Origin: an uncultured Geobacteraceae bacterium | GTDB taxonomy: Bacteria; Desulfobacterota; Desulfuromonadia; Geobacterales; Pseudopelobacteraceae | Length of the DNA: 64,000 nucleotides | Assembly (NCBI GenBank): GCA_903939115.1 | Contig: CAJAFV010000042.1 | Span: forward strand, 27,111-91,110 | Reading direction: 5' to 3' | In this document: piece by piece, positions 14,239 to 21,952 of the stretch | How positions within the stretch are numbered: position 1 is the stretch's first letter | Layout: the number at the start of each line of letters is the position of its first letter | Position numbers and translations under genes: made by a program | The notes under the pieces: model-generated | The model's database searches: none | Told to the model about the DNA's origin: nothing | Seen by the model: only the letters and a program-made list of their open reading frames with translations

Positions 14239-14290
14239 GATTACATTCGATATATTATGTCAAGTACGTTGTACTTTGACATAATATGTG
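14239..14290. repeat. dif-like site C with inverted XerD-type arms
   Basis: GATATATTATGTCAAGTAC (14249-14267) is identical to the right half of site B. It is followed after 3 nt by an inverted copy, GTACTTTGACATAATAT (14271-14287), giving a long palindrome. The left arm (CGATTACATTC) is not XerC-like, so C looks like a hybrid right junction. The inverted pair is reminiscent of the folded attachment site of CTX-type phages. Confidence 0.6.
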
Positions 14291-14313
14291 GTGCTCGTTC
14301 GATGTTCGACGAA

Positions 14314-14352
14314 GTAAACCAGTTGACATCTTGGACGGTAAACCAGTTGACA
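14314..14352 (+). repeat. Tandem 15-nt repeat, possible insertion sequence end
   Basis: GTAAACCAGTTGACA occurs at 14314-14328 and 14338-14352, 24 bp apart. Paired repeats ending in TGTCAACTGG on the reverse strand resemble multi-repeat ends of some transposons. No transposase is nearby; it may be a solo end. The rest of 14291-14521 holds no convincing gene. Confidence 0.4.
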
Positions 14353-14521
14353 AACGAAAACATAAAACAGAAGAACCATTTATGCGTTAATGATCGCCTT
14401 CCATATTTCAATTCTGAGCCACTTTATTTGATTAAGGTATACACCCAGTATGCCCTTGTAAATGACTATGTTATTTATCAATCGTCCACAGCTTGATATA
14501 CAAGCACCCCTCTTCTTGAGT

Positions 14522-14755
14522 CTATGCCTGCCCGTATGGTCTTGAATATTCCCAAAGGTCCTCAATCCGCTGTTTGGCTTTTATTAGGTGTTGTTTCATC
14601 TTCTCCAACTGTTTCTCTTGTTCTTCCGCAGAGTGTCCAAGAGCTTTTACTTGGGCAATCGTTTCCTCTAGGGATTGGACTTCTGCCTCTGCTGTTTTCA
14701 AATCGCGAAACAATTCCTTTTGCGCTTTTTTAACCCTTTCCACCTTTACCTCCAT
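14522..14755 (-). CDS. Small coiled-coil protein
   Basis: Encodes 77 residues from ATG 14755. Nearly the whole chain is charged helix (VKKAQKELFRDLKTAEAEV, then EETIAQVKALGHSAEEQEKQ) with heptad pattern. No signal, membrane span or known family. GAAGG lies 11-15 nt upstream. It marks the return to host-like sequence after the prophage. Moderate support from composition only. Confidence 0.45.
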   Translation of the reverse strand: MEVKVERVKKAQKELFRDLKTAEAEVQSLEETIAQVKALGHSAEEQEKQLEKMKQHLIKAKQRIEDLWEYSRPYGQA

Positions 14756-14931
14756 CGTTATGATTACCTTCAATGCGGCTGAAGGGTTCTTTGACAAATG
14801 CTGGCAAAGACGTTGAGAGTAATAAGAGGTATATTTGTTTCAATGGTTCCTTTGAACATAATAAATCGAGTATTGTTGTCAGCCTGTGGCACTGATTTGG
14901 CACACTCACCATCTCCCCCACAATCTTGGTA

Positions 14932-15759
14932 TCAATAATCTATTTTCTCTACGCGGTAAGTTACCTTGTCTTTGACTACTTCAATAATCACTAGGTGATA
15001 ATCGGCATCACCCGAGTAGCCAAACCAGGTCAAAGATGCACCAGCACCCCCACTAATAATGCATGGAATGTCATTTATTATATCTGCATCAAACAAATGG
15101 ATATGGGCGAATAGTCCCATCTCGACTTTCCGGTCAGACATTAGTTGGAATAATTCGTTGCTTCCCTTTTCAAAAGAATGTCTTGGCCAACGATCTGTTT
15201 TGGGTGGAATGTGCATTGATACAAACTGGTGCTGGCGTTTCTTATCCAGATTTGTTGAAAGAAACGATAATTCTTCTTTCTTCAGTAAGTAATTGGAATT
15301 ATCAACTGCCACTAGTCGTAAACCAAGTTTCGGGCTATCTATGGCAAAGTTTAATGGCCCAATCATTTTTTCAAATAAGGATAGGTTGCCTTCGTGATTT
15401 CCTCGCACTACAAAAAGCGGCGGCAAGCCTTTTATTGACTTTACGACATCCAAGAAGTGGGATAGTTCCTGACCGTTTCCTCTTTCTGAAATGTCGCCGC
15501 CATGCAGTATAAAAAGTGGATTAATATCTTTAGCACGTTGAAGAATTTCAACAAATTTTTTATCATTCCCACGATTGTCTCCCACAAAAACAATACTCCA
15601 CCGATTTTGGTCAACAGACGCATATCTGCCTTCTAGCGCCTTCATTGAATTGGAATAAAGCGAAGTTGTCTCGACTGATAAACAGATGTTCACAGTTGCG
15701 AGTAATAGAACAATATTTATGACAAGAAATCGGAAAGCTTGTCGATGTCTTAACGGCAT
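14932..15759 (-). CDS. Secreted calcineurin-like metallophosphoesterase
   Basis: Encodes 275 residues with an N-terminal signal or membrane segment (FLVINIVLLLATVNICLS). Metal-binding motifs appear in order: GDNRG near residue 61, GGDISERG near 87, RGNHE near 119, HIPP near 183 and AHIH near 218. These are the five blocks of the calcineurin-like dinuclear phosphoesterases. Substrate cannot be told; the enzyme probably works outside the cytoplasm. Ribosome site AAGGAA precedes the ATG. Confidence 0.85.
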   Translation of the reverse strand: MPLRHRQAFRFLVINIVLLLATVNICLSVETTSLYSNSMKALEGRYASVDQNRWSIVFVGDNRGNDKKFVEILQRAKDINPLFILHGGDISERGNGQELSHFLDVVKSIKGLPPLFVVRGNHEGNLSLFEKMIGPLNFAIDSPKLGLRLVAVDNSNYLLKKEELSFLSTNLDKKRQHQFVSMHIPPKTDRWPRHSFEKGSNELFQLMSDRKVEMGLFAHIHLFDADIINDIPCIISGGAGASLTWFGYSGDADYHLVIIEVVKDKVTYRVEKIDY

Positions 15760-15798
15760 AATTAGTTCCTTGCGGATTGGTTCGGCTATTCCTCTCGA

Positions 15799-16074
15799 TT
15801 ATTTGTTGATTGCCTCTTTAAGGAGATTACTCGGCTTGAAAGTTAATATTCGCCTGGCTTCAATGGTTAGCGACTCGCCTGTCTGCGGATTACAGCCACG
15901 ACGATCTGCCTTCCGTTTGACCACGAAATTGCCGAAGCCGGATATTTTTAGATTCTCACCGGATTCAAGAGTCGATTTCATAATAGCAAAGACGGCTTCT
16001 ACTATCTCAGCGGATTCTTTTTTTGATACACCGATACTATTGTGGACTTTTTCAAATATGTCGGCTTTTGTCAT
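15799..16074 (-). CDS. HU/IHF-family nucleoid protein (IHF alpha-like)
   Basis: Encodes 91 residues with the HU/IHF fold: MTKADIFEKVHNSIGVSKKE, GFGNFVVKRKADRRG and the DNA-intercalating NPQTGE arm. The closest type is integration host factor alpha, by the arm and length. It bends DNA and may assist phage or ECF promoter architecture nearby. GGAGGAACA precedes the ATG. Geobacters usually have several paralogues, so a symbol is not assigned. Confidence 0.85.
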   Translation of the reverse strand: MTKADIFEKVHNSIGVSKKESAEIVEAVFAIMKSTLESGENLKISGFGNFVVKRKADRRGCNPQTGESLTIEARRILTFKPSNLLKEAINK

Positions 16075-16106
16075 TGTTCCTCCAGCTTGATCAAGATAAA
16101 AGTATA

Positions 16107-16979
16107 CTACTTCCCAACAGTAGCCCCCCTAGTAGTAGCCGTCGCAGTCGCTTCTGCAAACTCAGCAACCCCACCTCCCCCACCCTTCTGAACAAACTTG
16201 ACGCCACGGGTCGTAGTTGAAATTTCCGACAGCTTGTTGGCGATTGAAAACACTCCACCGGCAGGTTTTACATCCAGAGTTCCTGTGGGAGATGTACTGG
16301 CATAGACAGTGACATTCTCCGTACCATATGGTGGTGATACTTCCAGATCAAAGCGGTCGTCACCGGATGGTATTTCGTAGACGACGCCACCGTTGAAATA
16401 ATTCTGATCGCGGTAGGGATTTGGCAAAAGTTGCAGCAGCGAGTTATCAGCCTGCTTGTAGACAACGTTGGCAAAAAATGGCTTGTTGGCTTTGATAAAG
16501 ACCTTCATTCGCTCGCCCTTCACATATTCCTGCTTATCCGTCCAAACCCGAATTGCTAGTGGGCCGGAGGGATCGCTTTCCAGCAGATCCTGATTCTTTT
16601 TCGCATTCCCTGCCATCGCCTTCTCATCGGGAATAACTTCTACTTTGAGCTTCACCCGGTAGCAGTCACCAAGTCCCTGCTCTATGTACCACTCCTTTAG
16701 TAACTCCTGAAGTACCTTGACCTGAGCATTGGCATACGCCGAAAGGAGATCTTTCTCCAGCATGGCGTCCTTAATGTGTGTCTCAGCCTGGATGTACGTT
16801 GCGGCCGATTCCGTGGCTTTGCGTTTGGCGTCAGCCATGGCTGTTGTTTCAGTAGCCTTTCGCGATTTATCATCGCCCATGCAGGCGTAACCCTCGCCTT
16901 CGATGATGATGGACTGACCGGCGTGGAGTGATGAGACCATCATGCAGGTCAAGATAATAGACAGAATAAAGTGTTTCAC
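16107..16979 (-). CDS. Secreted DUF4384 protein with FlgT-like N-terminus
   Basis: Encodes 290 residues from GTG 16979, preferred because GGAGG lies 7 nt upstream; the frame is open further to 17036. Signal peptide KHFILSIILTCMMVSSLHA is followed by a helical domain rich in Ala/Lys (TAMADAKRKATESAATYIQA) like FlgT/LPP20 N-domains. A beta-rich DUF4384 domain comes next (LAIRVWTDKQEYVKGERMKV, LLQLLPNPYRDQNYF). DUF4384 proteins are often encoded next to secreted caspase-like proteins, as here. The last 40 residues are a Thr/Ala/Gly-rich tail. Confidence 0.78.
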   Translation of the reverse strand: MKHFILSIILTCMMVSSLHAGQSIIIEGEGYACMGDDKSRKATETTAMADAKRKATESAATYIQAETHIKDAMLEKDLLSAYANAQVKVLQELLKEWYIEQGLGDCYRVKLKVEVIPDEKAMAGNAKKNQDLLESDPSGPLAIRVWTDKQEYVKGERMKVFIKANKPFFANVVYKQADNSLLQLLPNPYRDQNYFNGGVVYEIPSGDDRFDLEVSPPYGTENVTVYASTSPTGTLDVKPAGGVFSIANKLSEISTTTRGVKFVQKGGGGGVAEFAEATATATTRGATVGK

Positions 16980-17015
16980 GGGCGATCCTCCAAAGGGGGA
17001 AGTAGATTCAGTTGT

Positions 17016-17042
17016 ATAGACGAACAAAAAGTTCAAATATCC
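17016..17042 (-). promoter_or_regulatory. Weak candidate ECF promoter before the DUF4384 gene
   Basis: Minus strand TTTTTGTTCGTCTATA resembles the locus motif TTGTCCGTCTAA, with GGATATT 15 nt before TCTAT. Spacing is 1 nt longer and both boxes are degenerate compared with the five strong sites, so it is only suggestive. It lies 37 nt upstream of GTG 16979. Confidence 0.3.
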
Positions 17043-17103
17043 ACATTTTTATTGACGTTGTACCACAAATTTCGACCTCACCGGTACTCCGGTAAAGTCC
17101 AGC

Positions 17104-17448
17104 CTATTTCTTTAACCGCTCGAAGACAAAACGTGCCTGACTGTCATCGGGGGAAAGCCTGATTGCTTCGGCCAGAGCCTCTCGCGCAGCGGCATCGTCA
17201 CCCTTCTCGTACGCCAGCATACCAAGGGATTTCCAGAGCAGAGCCTCTTGTGGGAATTTAGTCGTTCCGTCACGCAGAAGAGTCGTGGCCTTATCCGACT
17301 CCTTCATCTCCTGGTGGCAAAGGCCGAGATAGTAATACGACTCGGCTGAAGGCTGCAGTTGCAGGTTTTCACTGAACAGCACTGCAGCCTTGCCGAAGTT
17401 ACGCTGACGGAAATAGCTAGTGCTGAGGGTTCTTGGGTTATATTGAAA
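17104..17448 (-). pseudogene. 5'-truncated TPR protein
   Basis: The minus strand encodes about three TPR units (SYFRQRNFGKAAVLFSENLQ; SYYYLGLCHQEMKESDKATT; LWKSLGMLAYEKGDDAAARE; AIRLSPDD), ending ERLKK. The frame is closed by a TGA at 17449-17451 and similarity stops about there, so the N-terminal part is lost. The broken end lies about 100 bp from the stop of the SIR2-like gene, suggesting a recombination or insertion joint. An internal ATG at 17382 could still give a 92-residue product. Confidence 0.55.
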
Positions 17449-17545
17449 TCAAATAATCTACTTTTCGGAGCGAACCGGCCAAACATGGTGGGTGTCATTT
17501 GCGGTGACTGTAAATCTGCTAATAGTCTTATCGTTTATCAAGGCG

Positions 17546-18538
17546 CTACCCCATAGTTTCCCCTTCTAAAGCGGCTAATTCTCTGAACCATTCCTGAAGA
17601 TCAATCAAAGATTTAGTCAGAAACGGGCCAGTACTCTCTACAATTTTCCCATTAATGGATACTGCGTGCTTCCACTCAGCAGTTCTCCTTGGGTATCTGC
17701 CAACTGAACTATTCCAGAAATCCTGCTCTATTATGCTGTGCGAGAGCGGAAAAAACTCGATCCACGCATTATCCAAGGTTTCCTTATCCTTGATGTCAAC
17801 GATTTCGGCATGGCAGAAATCATGTGCCGGTGTTTGCTTCCATGCGTCGAGTAATAACTTTCTGGCATTCCAGTCTGTCGCTGGCCCAGAGTATCCAAAA
17901 ATTGTCAAATGAAAAGCTTTCTGCAGCTTTTCTGTTACTGCAATCCAATCCCGAGAAATAATTGAATCCTTGGCGTAATTCTTATCCTCGTCGGGGAAAA
18001 TCAGGCGTCCACGACCTAACGTGCAATTACATTCAGGGCATTTTTCTAATGGCGTGCCTAATACGTCATGTTCAGTGCATGTCGCAAATGCGACGCTACC
18101 GTGCAAAAACCGGATATCAGGAAGTTCGGCTACATTACTATTTCTTCTATAAGCCTGCATCAGAAATGGATCCCAGTTGAATGTCGCAATGACATCCTTT
18201 CGCCGAAGACCCAGCACTAAATAATCGTAAATGGTCGGATGATCGGGGAGTTTCAAAACTTGGAAATAATTTTCAATCAATCGCTCAATCTTCGAAAGCT
18301 GTAACTCAAAATTTCCATTCTTTCTTATCCAGGAGAATGTATCTTCAAAATTACCTTGTGGAGGTTGTGCTTCTTGCAGTAATTCCTTCCAATCGGTTCC
18401 CAGAATTTTAGGCAGATCTTCCATCAAAGGCATGTCATTGCCAATGGCCGCCTTTGTTGCCCCAGCGCCAAGAATCACGACATGTGGCCGTGATCTCGCA
18501 ACCGGTTTTGATTTCAGTTGTTCTTTCGTAAGTATCAT
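17546..18538 (-). CDS. SIR2-like NAD-binding protein with zinc site
   Basis: Encodes 330 residues. Sirtuin-type blocks appear in order: HVVILGAGATKAA (nucleotide loop), VIATFNWDPFLMQ (the Asn of the catalytic core), FLHGSVAF (catalytic His), a zinc knuckle CTEHDVL...CPECNC, and TIFGYSGPATDW. Standalone SIR2-like proteins in accessory DNA often act as NADases in phage defence, but deacylase or other roles cannot be excluded. No partner effector gene is adjacent. No clear ribosome site at ATG 18538. Confidence 0.68.
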   Translation of the reverse strand: MILTKEQLKSKPVARSRPHVVILGAGATKAAIGNDMPLMEDLPKILGTDWKELLQEAQPPQGNFEDTFSWIRKNGNFELQLSKIERLIENYFQVLKLPDHPTIYDYLVLGLRRKDVIATFNWDPFLMQAYRRNSNVAELPDIRFLHGSVAFATCTEHDVLGTPLEKCPECNCTLGRGRLIFPDEDKNYAKDSIISRDWIAVTEKLQKAFHLTIFGYSGPATDWNARKLLLDAWKQTPAHDFCHAEIVDIKDKETLDNAWIEFFPLSHSIIEQDFWNSSVGRYPRRTAEWKHAVSINGKIVESTGPFLTKSLIDLQEWFRELAALEGETMG

Positions 18539-18652
18539 GCGCGTCGCCAGTCATATTCGACAAAATTACACTTTCAAACGTTCAATATAACCCGCTTAGT
18601 GAAACACTGCCTGATTCACCCCGCTTGTCATACTTTCTCTATTCGTTAGGTT

Positions 18653-21049
18653 CTACCATTCAAGATCATTGTCTTTTAGTGTTTTTTGTGCTTCTTTGTT
18701 GCCCAACCTCGCAGATATGCGAAGATCAGCCTTTCCCTTCTCGTTCTGCCCCAGCTTGATATGCGCCACAGCGCGATTAAAATATGCGTATGAATTTGTT
18801 GGGGCTATTTCGACCGATTTGCTGAAGTCGGTAATGGCCTCTGTATAATTTCCAAGGGACAAATTCGCGCTACCTCTTGCTACATATGCACCGGTCGACT
18901 TCGGGTAAAAACGTATCAATTTATTGAATGCTTCAAACGCTTCTTTCATGTTCCCATTATCAAGTTCCATAGGTGCAAGCAACGTGAAGGTAAAGAAGTC
19001 TGCGGCGCCTCCAAATTCGGCTGCCGTAACCGCCTCACGGTAACATTTGAGCGCTTCTTGTTTGATACCCAGTCCTTGGTATAACATCCCCATGCTTCGA
19101 TAGATTTCCTCTTTGAGTGGAGGTATATTGTCAATCGCGTCAAGAGCCAATTTGTAACTCTCAACGGCCTTATCAACCTTTTCTAGCATTTCGAACACAC
19201 GTGCTTTTTTCACATAATATGACGATGCCATGGTGTCGGTCTTATTGAGTCTGTCATTGATATTAAACTCTAAGTTGAACTCATTGCTTTTAAAAATAGC
19301 CTTGTCATATTCGCCAAGTGCCTCTTCTGGCTTTTCTAAATCCATGTAGCTATCGCCTATTTCAGCATACACCGAATAAACGTTCATCCATTCTAAAGCT
19401 AACCTGTAATCCTCAATAGCTTTTGTGTAATCCATGATTTTTCTACGTGCATTTGCCCGTTTTTCTAGAATACCGAAGGCAACCCCACTTCCAAGTTTCT
19501 GTTCTTTGTTGAGCGCCCCAAACGCTTTTTCCCATAAATTATAAGCACAGGAATAATCTTCAACTGCTGCTTCATAGTTACCCATGGTCTCATGCACAAG
19601 GGCTCTAACTTCATATGCGCTTTGTGGCCAATTAATACTGTCATTCTTCATCCCAATGGCCTGCGTCAAATCGCTTAACGCCTTTTCAAGCTCACCCAAT
19701 TCCTTGTAGGCAATGGCCCTGTCGTGATAGGCCCCGGCGTCGTCCGGGTAAAGCTGAAGCCGCGAGTTGTAATCAGCCACAGCCAGCCTGTACTGCTTCA
19801 GGACAAGATATTCTTGCGCCCGTTTTGATAAAAATCGCTTTTTCCATTCTGCACTGGTCGAAAGATTTAGCCCCTGCGTTGACGCATCAACAATTGCGTT
19901 ACGGCTGTCGGAATCAATTTTTGGATAGTGTCTTGACTCATACCACATTGCTTTGAAATCTAGTGCGGCGGTCAGCACAAAGTAAGTGGTAGGCTTCCTG
20001 CCGTTGAGTTTAAGCGCCTTCTTGATATCGGAGATGGAGTTGTCGTATGCCTTCGGATTATCGGACTTACTCTCTAAATAACTATAGTATCGGGCACGCA
20101 GGACATATGAGCGATAATCCTTTGGCCACTCTTTCACGAACACATTGATATCTAATCCCTCATATTCACTATGTGACCTCAATATTTGAGCTGGGGCAAC
20201 TTCCAAAGCAGTCATGAAGTCGCTCATAGCCTGTGATAGTTTGTTCTGTCGCCAAAAGTATTTCCCACGCGCCTCATATAGTATTGCTGTATTTTCATAC
20301 GGATTGTTTGGGCCTTGCGCAAAATATTTTATCGCAGTGGTCATGTCCTCAGTCGCCCTTTGATAATCTTTGGCGACTTCTCCGTAGAGCATGGCTCGCA
20401 TTACGTATGGAACGAGATACTCTGGGTCAAGCTCTATAGCTTTATTGATTGCGTCGAGTGCTTCCTTGTTATCTGAAAAGCTCTTCTTTTCATCGAATAC
20501 ATTGAAAAACTTGGTTACCCAGTCTACGGATTGCTTCTGGTTTACTATCTTAGTGTATCTTTTTTGTCGTTCTTGCGGGTTGCTGGCCAGATCCTTTTTG
20601 ACCGCTTCAAGGTCTTTCGTTAATTGTTCTACCCTTTTTTGCGCCCCTTCAAGCTCTTTAGTTTTTTTGGTGTCATTCGTTATAACTTCGATTGTTTGCT
20701 GAACAACCGATGGGTCTGCGTCGATTTTTGCTCTGAGCCAATACTTGTGACCATCCCATTTCTCGTCAATTATTATCGCAGCCACAATTCCGGCGGTGAT
20801 AGATGTTATCTGGTCCTTCGTAAGCTTAGAATTTACCACCTCCGTCTGGCTGAAAAGAAAAACGCCGAGTTCTTCGAGCAGCATCCGTTTTGCCTGATCA
20901 AGGGCGTTGGCTCTGCTGGTTACTTTGCTGTCAAGCTCACCTGCCTCATAGGTGTACTCCTTAGTAAAGGTCTTTATTTCCGCCGTCGCAACCTGAGCTG
21001 ACCATAATATTGAAGCTACAAGTAAAATAGTGGCCTTAACAAGCATCAT
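18653..21049 (-). CDS. Large secreted TPR protein
   Basis: Encodes 798 residues from ATG 21049, chosen because GGAG precedes it by 6 nt. A signal peptide (VKATILLVASILWSAQVATA) leads into a FlgT/LPP20-like helical domain (LDQAKRMLLEELGVFLF), a short coiled coil (KRVEQLTKDLEAVKKDL, about residues 135-155), and at least ten TPR units to the C-terminus (for example AYHDRAIAYKELGELEKALS and AYFNRAVAHIKLGQNEKGKA). It is probably a periplasmic scaffold. A strong ECF-type promoter lies 39 nt upstream, tying it to the sigma regulon. Confidence 0.82.
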   Translation of the reverse strand: MMLVKATILLVASILWSAQVATAEIKTFTKEYTYEAGELDSKVTSRANALDQAKRMLLEELGVFLFSQTEVVNSKLTKDQITSITAGIVAAIIIDEKWDGHKYWLRAKIDADPSVVQQTIEVITNDTKKTKELEGAQKRVEQLTKDLEAVKKDLASNPQERQKRYTKIVNQKQSVDWVTKFFNVFDEKKSFSDNKEALDAINKAIELDPEYLVPYVMRAMLYGEVAKDYQRATEDMTTAIKYFAQGPNNPYENTAILYEARGKYFWRQNKLSQAMSDFMTALEVAPAQILRSHSEYEGLDINVFVKEWPKDYRSYVLRARYYSYLESKSDNPKAYDNSISDIKKALKLNGRKPTTYFVLTAALDFKAMWYESRHYPKIDSDSRNAIVDASTQGLNLSTSAEWKKRFLSKRAQEYLVLKQYRLAVADYNSRLQLYPDDAGAYHDRAIAYKELGELEKALSDLTQAIGMKNDSINWPQSAYEVRALVHETMGNYEAAVEDYSCAYNLWEKAFGALNKEQKLGSGVAFGILEKRANARRKIMDYTKAIEDYRLALEWMNVYSVYAEIGDSYMDLEKPEEALGEYDKAIFKSNEFNLEFNINDRLNKTDTMASSYYVKKARVFEMLEKVDKAVESYKLALDAIDNIPPLKEEIYRSMGMLYQGLGIKQEALKCYREAVTAAEFGGAADFFTFTLLAPMELDNGNMKEAFEAFNKLIRFYPKSTGAYVARGSANLSLGNYTEAITDFSKSVEIAPTNSYAYFNRAVAHIKLGQNEKGKADLRISARLGNKEAQKTLKDNDLEW

Positions 21050-21087
21050 TTTGGTCTCCAGTTTCTTCAATATTTCATTGAGATTAT

Positions 21088-21113
21088 TTAGACGGACAAC
21101 AGGAACTTTTCCC
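21088..21113 (-). promoter_or_regulatory. ECF-type promoter before the TPR gene
   Basis: Minus strand GGGAAAA (21113-21107), 14 nt, TCTAA (21092-21088), with GTTGTCCGTCTAA around the -10. Same 26-nt design as the sites at 31768, 33551, 40505 and 43072. The start codon is 39 nt downstream. Confidence 0.65.
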
Positions 21114-21127
21114 CAATGATTATCAGG

Positions 21128-21949
21128 TTATCTCTTCGGAGATATTCGATACGTCAATGTTGTCTCGCCCCAATCAGCAGGTTCCAGTTGTGAGAGACGC
21201 CTCAGCAGATCGCTGACCAGACCGGTAGATTTTCCGTCGTAGACTTTGAAGCCTTCTTTGAAACCGCCGTTCAGCAGTGGCTCTTCCTTTTTCGTGGCAA
21301 TAATCTTGATCCGCTCCTCAGCTCCTGTCAGACGGGATTCAGGTAGCAATTGAGCCGTAAGGCGAATATCGCTACCATCTGGTGGAAAGTGGTATACCCG
21401 GTTTGTCTTTGCCATATTTTCAGGCAGTTCGGCATTGGGGAGAAGCTGTGTGACAGAATTGTCAGAGCCGATTACGAAGATATAAACGTGACTGTCACTC
21501 GATAATTGGTACTGAAGCTGAACGGCGTCACCCTCCAGCAGTTTACTGCGGGAAAGAGCGGCACGAATAGTTATACCTTCCGTTTTATCACCAAAGACCG
21601 GCAGCACAGTTACGCGCAGTTTGACCTGATAATGCTGCGGGTCATCCTTGTCACGCCCTTGTGATAAAACCTCCATTTTTTCTACTCTGCCTCGCACCCG
21701 TGCATGTACCAGATCCTCAGCCAATTGGCCGTTACTGACAACCGTATGGGAAAGAATAAACGTCCCTACCACCTGTTCGATAGCAGATCGTTGGCCGTCG
21801 GACTTGGCACGCTCATATACTTCACGTGGGGCTTCAAGATCGCTGCCAAAGGCTTCGCCGGTGACTTCAATGGTGATTGGTTTTTCAGCGGCAATTAGCG
21901 TCGCAGGTGAGAAAAGCAGAATAAGTATAAGCGCCAATATTACAGGCAT
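21128..21949 (-). CDS. Secreted DUF4384 protein, paired with a caspase lipoprotein
   Basis: Encodes 273 residues. Signal peptide (PVILALILILLFSPATLIAA), then a FlgT/LPP20-like helical domain (ERAKSDGQRSAIEQVVGTFI) and a DUF4384 beta domain (VYIFVIGSDNSVTQLLPNAE). It starts 3 nt after the caspase stop, with its ribosome site (GAGGTAA) inside the end of that gene, so the two are surely one operon. Fold order matches the product of 16107-16979, suggesting duplication. Predicted partner of the caspase in the periplasm or outer membrane. Confidence 0.78.
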   Translation of the reverse strand: MPVILALILILLFSPATLIAAEKPITIEVTGEAFGSDLEAPREVYERAKSDGQRSAIEQVVGTFILSHTVVSNGQLAEDLVHARVRGRVEKMEVLSQGRDKDDPQHYQVKLRVTVLPVFGDKTEGITIRAALSRSKLLEGDAVQLQYQLSSDSHVYIFVIGSDNSVTQLLPNAELPENMAKTNRVYHFPPDGSDIRLTAQLLPESRLTGAEERIKIIATKKEEPLLNGGFKEGFKVYDGKSTGLVSDLLRRLSQLEPADWGETTLTYRISPKR

Positions 21950-21952
21950 AAT

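Larger units (their letters stand above)
2058..14267. mobile_element. Tandem inoviral prophage array at dif-like sites
   Basis: This AT-rich segment contains two replication modules and one complete filamentous-phage virion module. Three XerC/XerD-like sites (about 2062-2091, 5260-5287, 14239-14265) bound and divide it. Element 1 (about 2068-5270) carries rep, two ribbon-helix-helix genes and one unknown gene, but no coat or Zot gene. Element 2 (about 5271-14260) carries rep, a putative ssDNA-binding protein, coat, adsorption, pVI-like and Zot genes plus a repressor operon. No phage integrase is encoded. Integration by host XerCD at dif is the known route for many inoviruses. Exact termini are inferred from the repeats. 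Confidence 0.8.
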
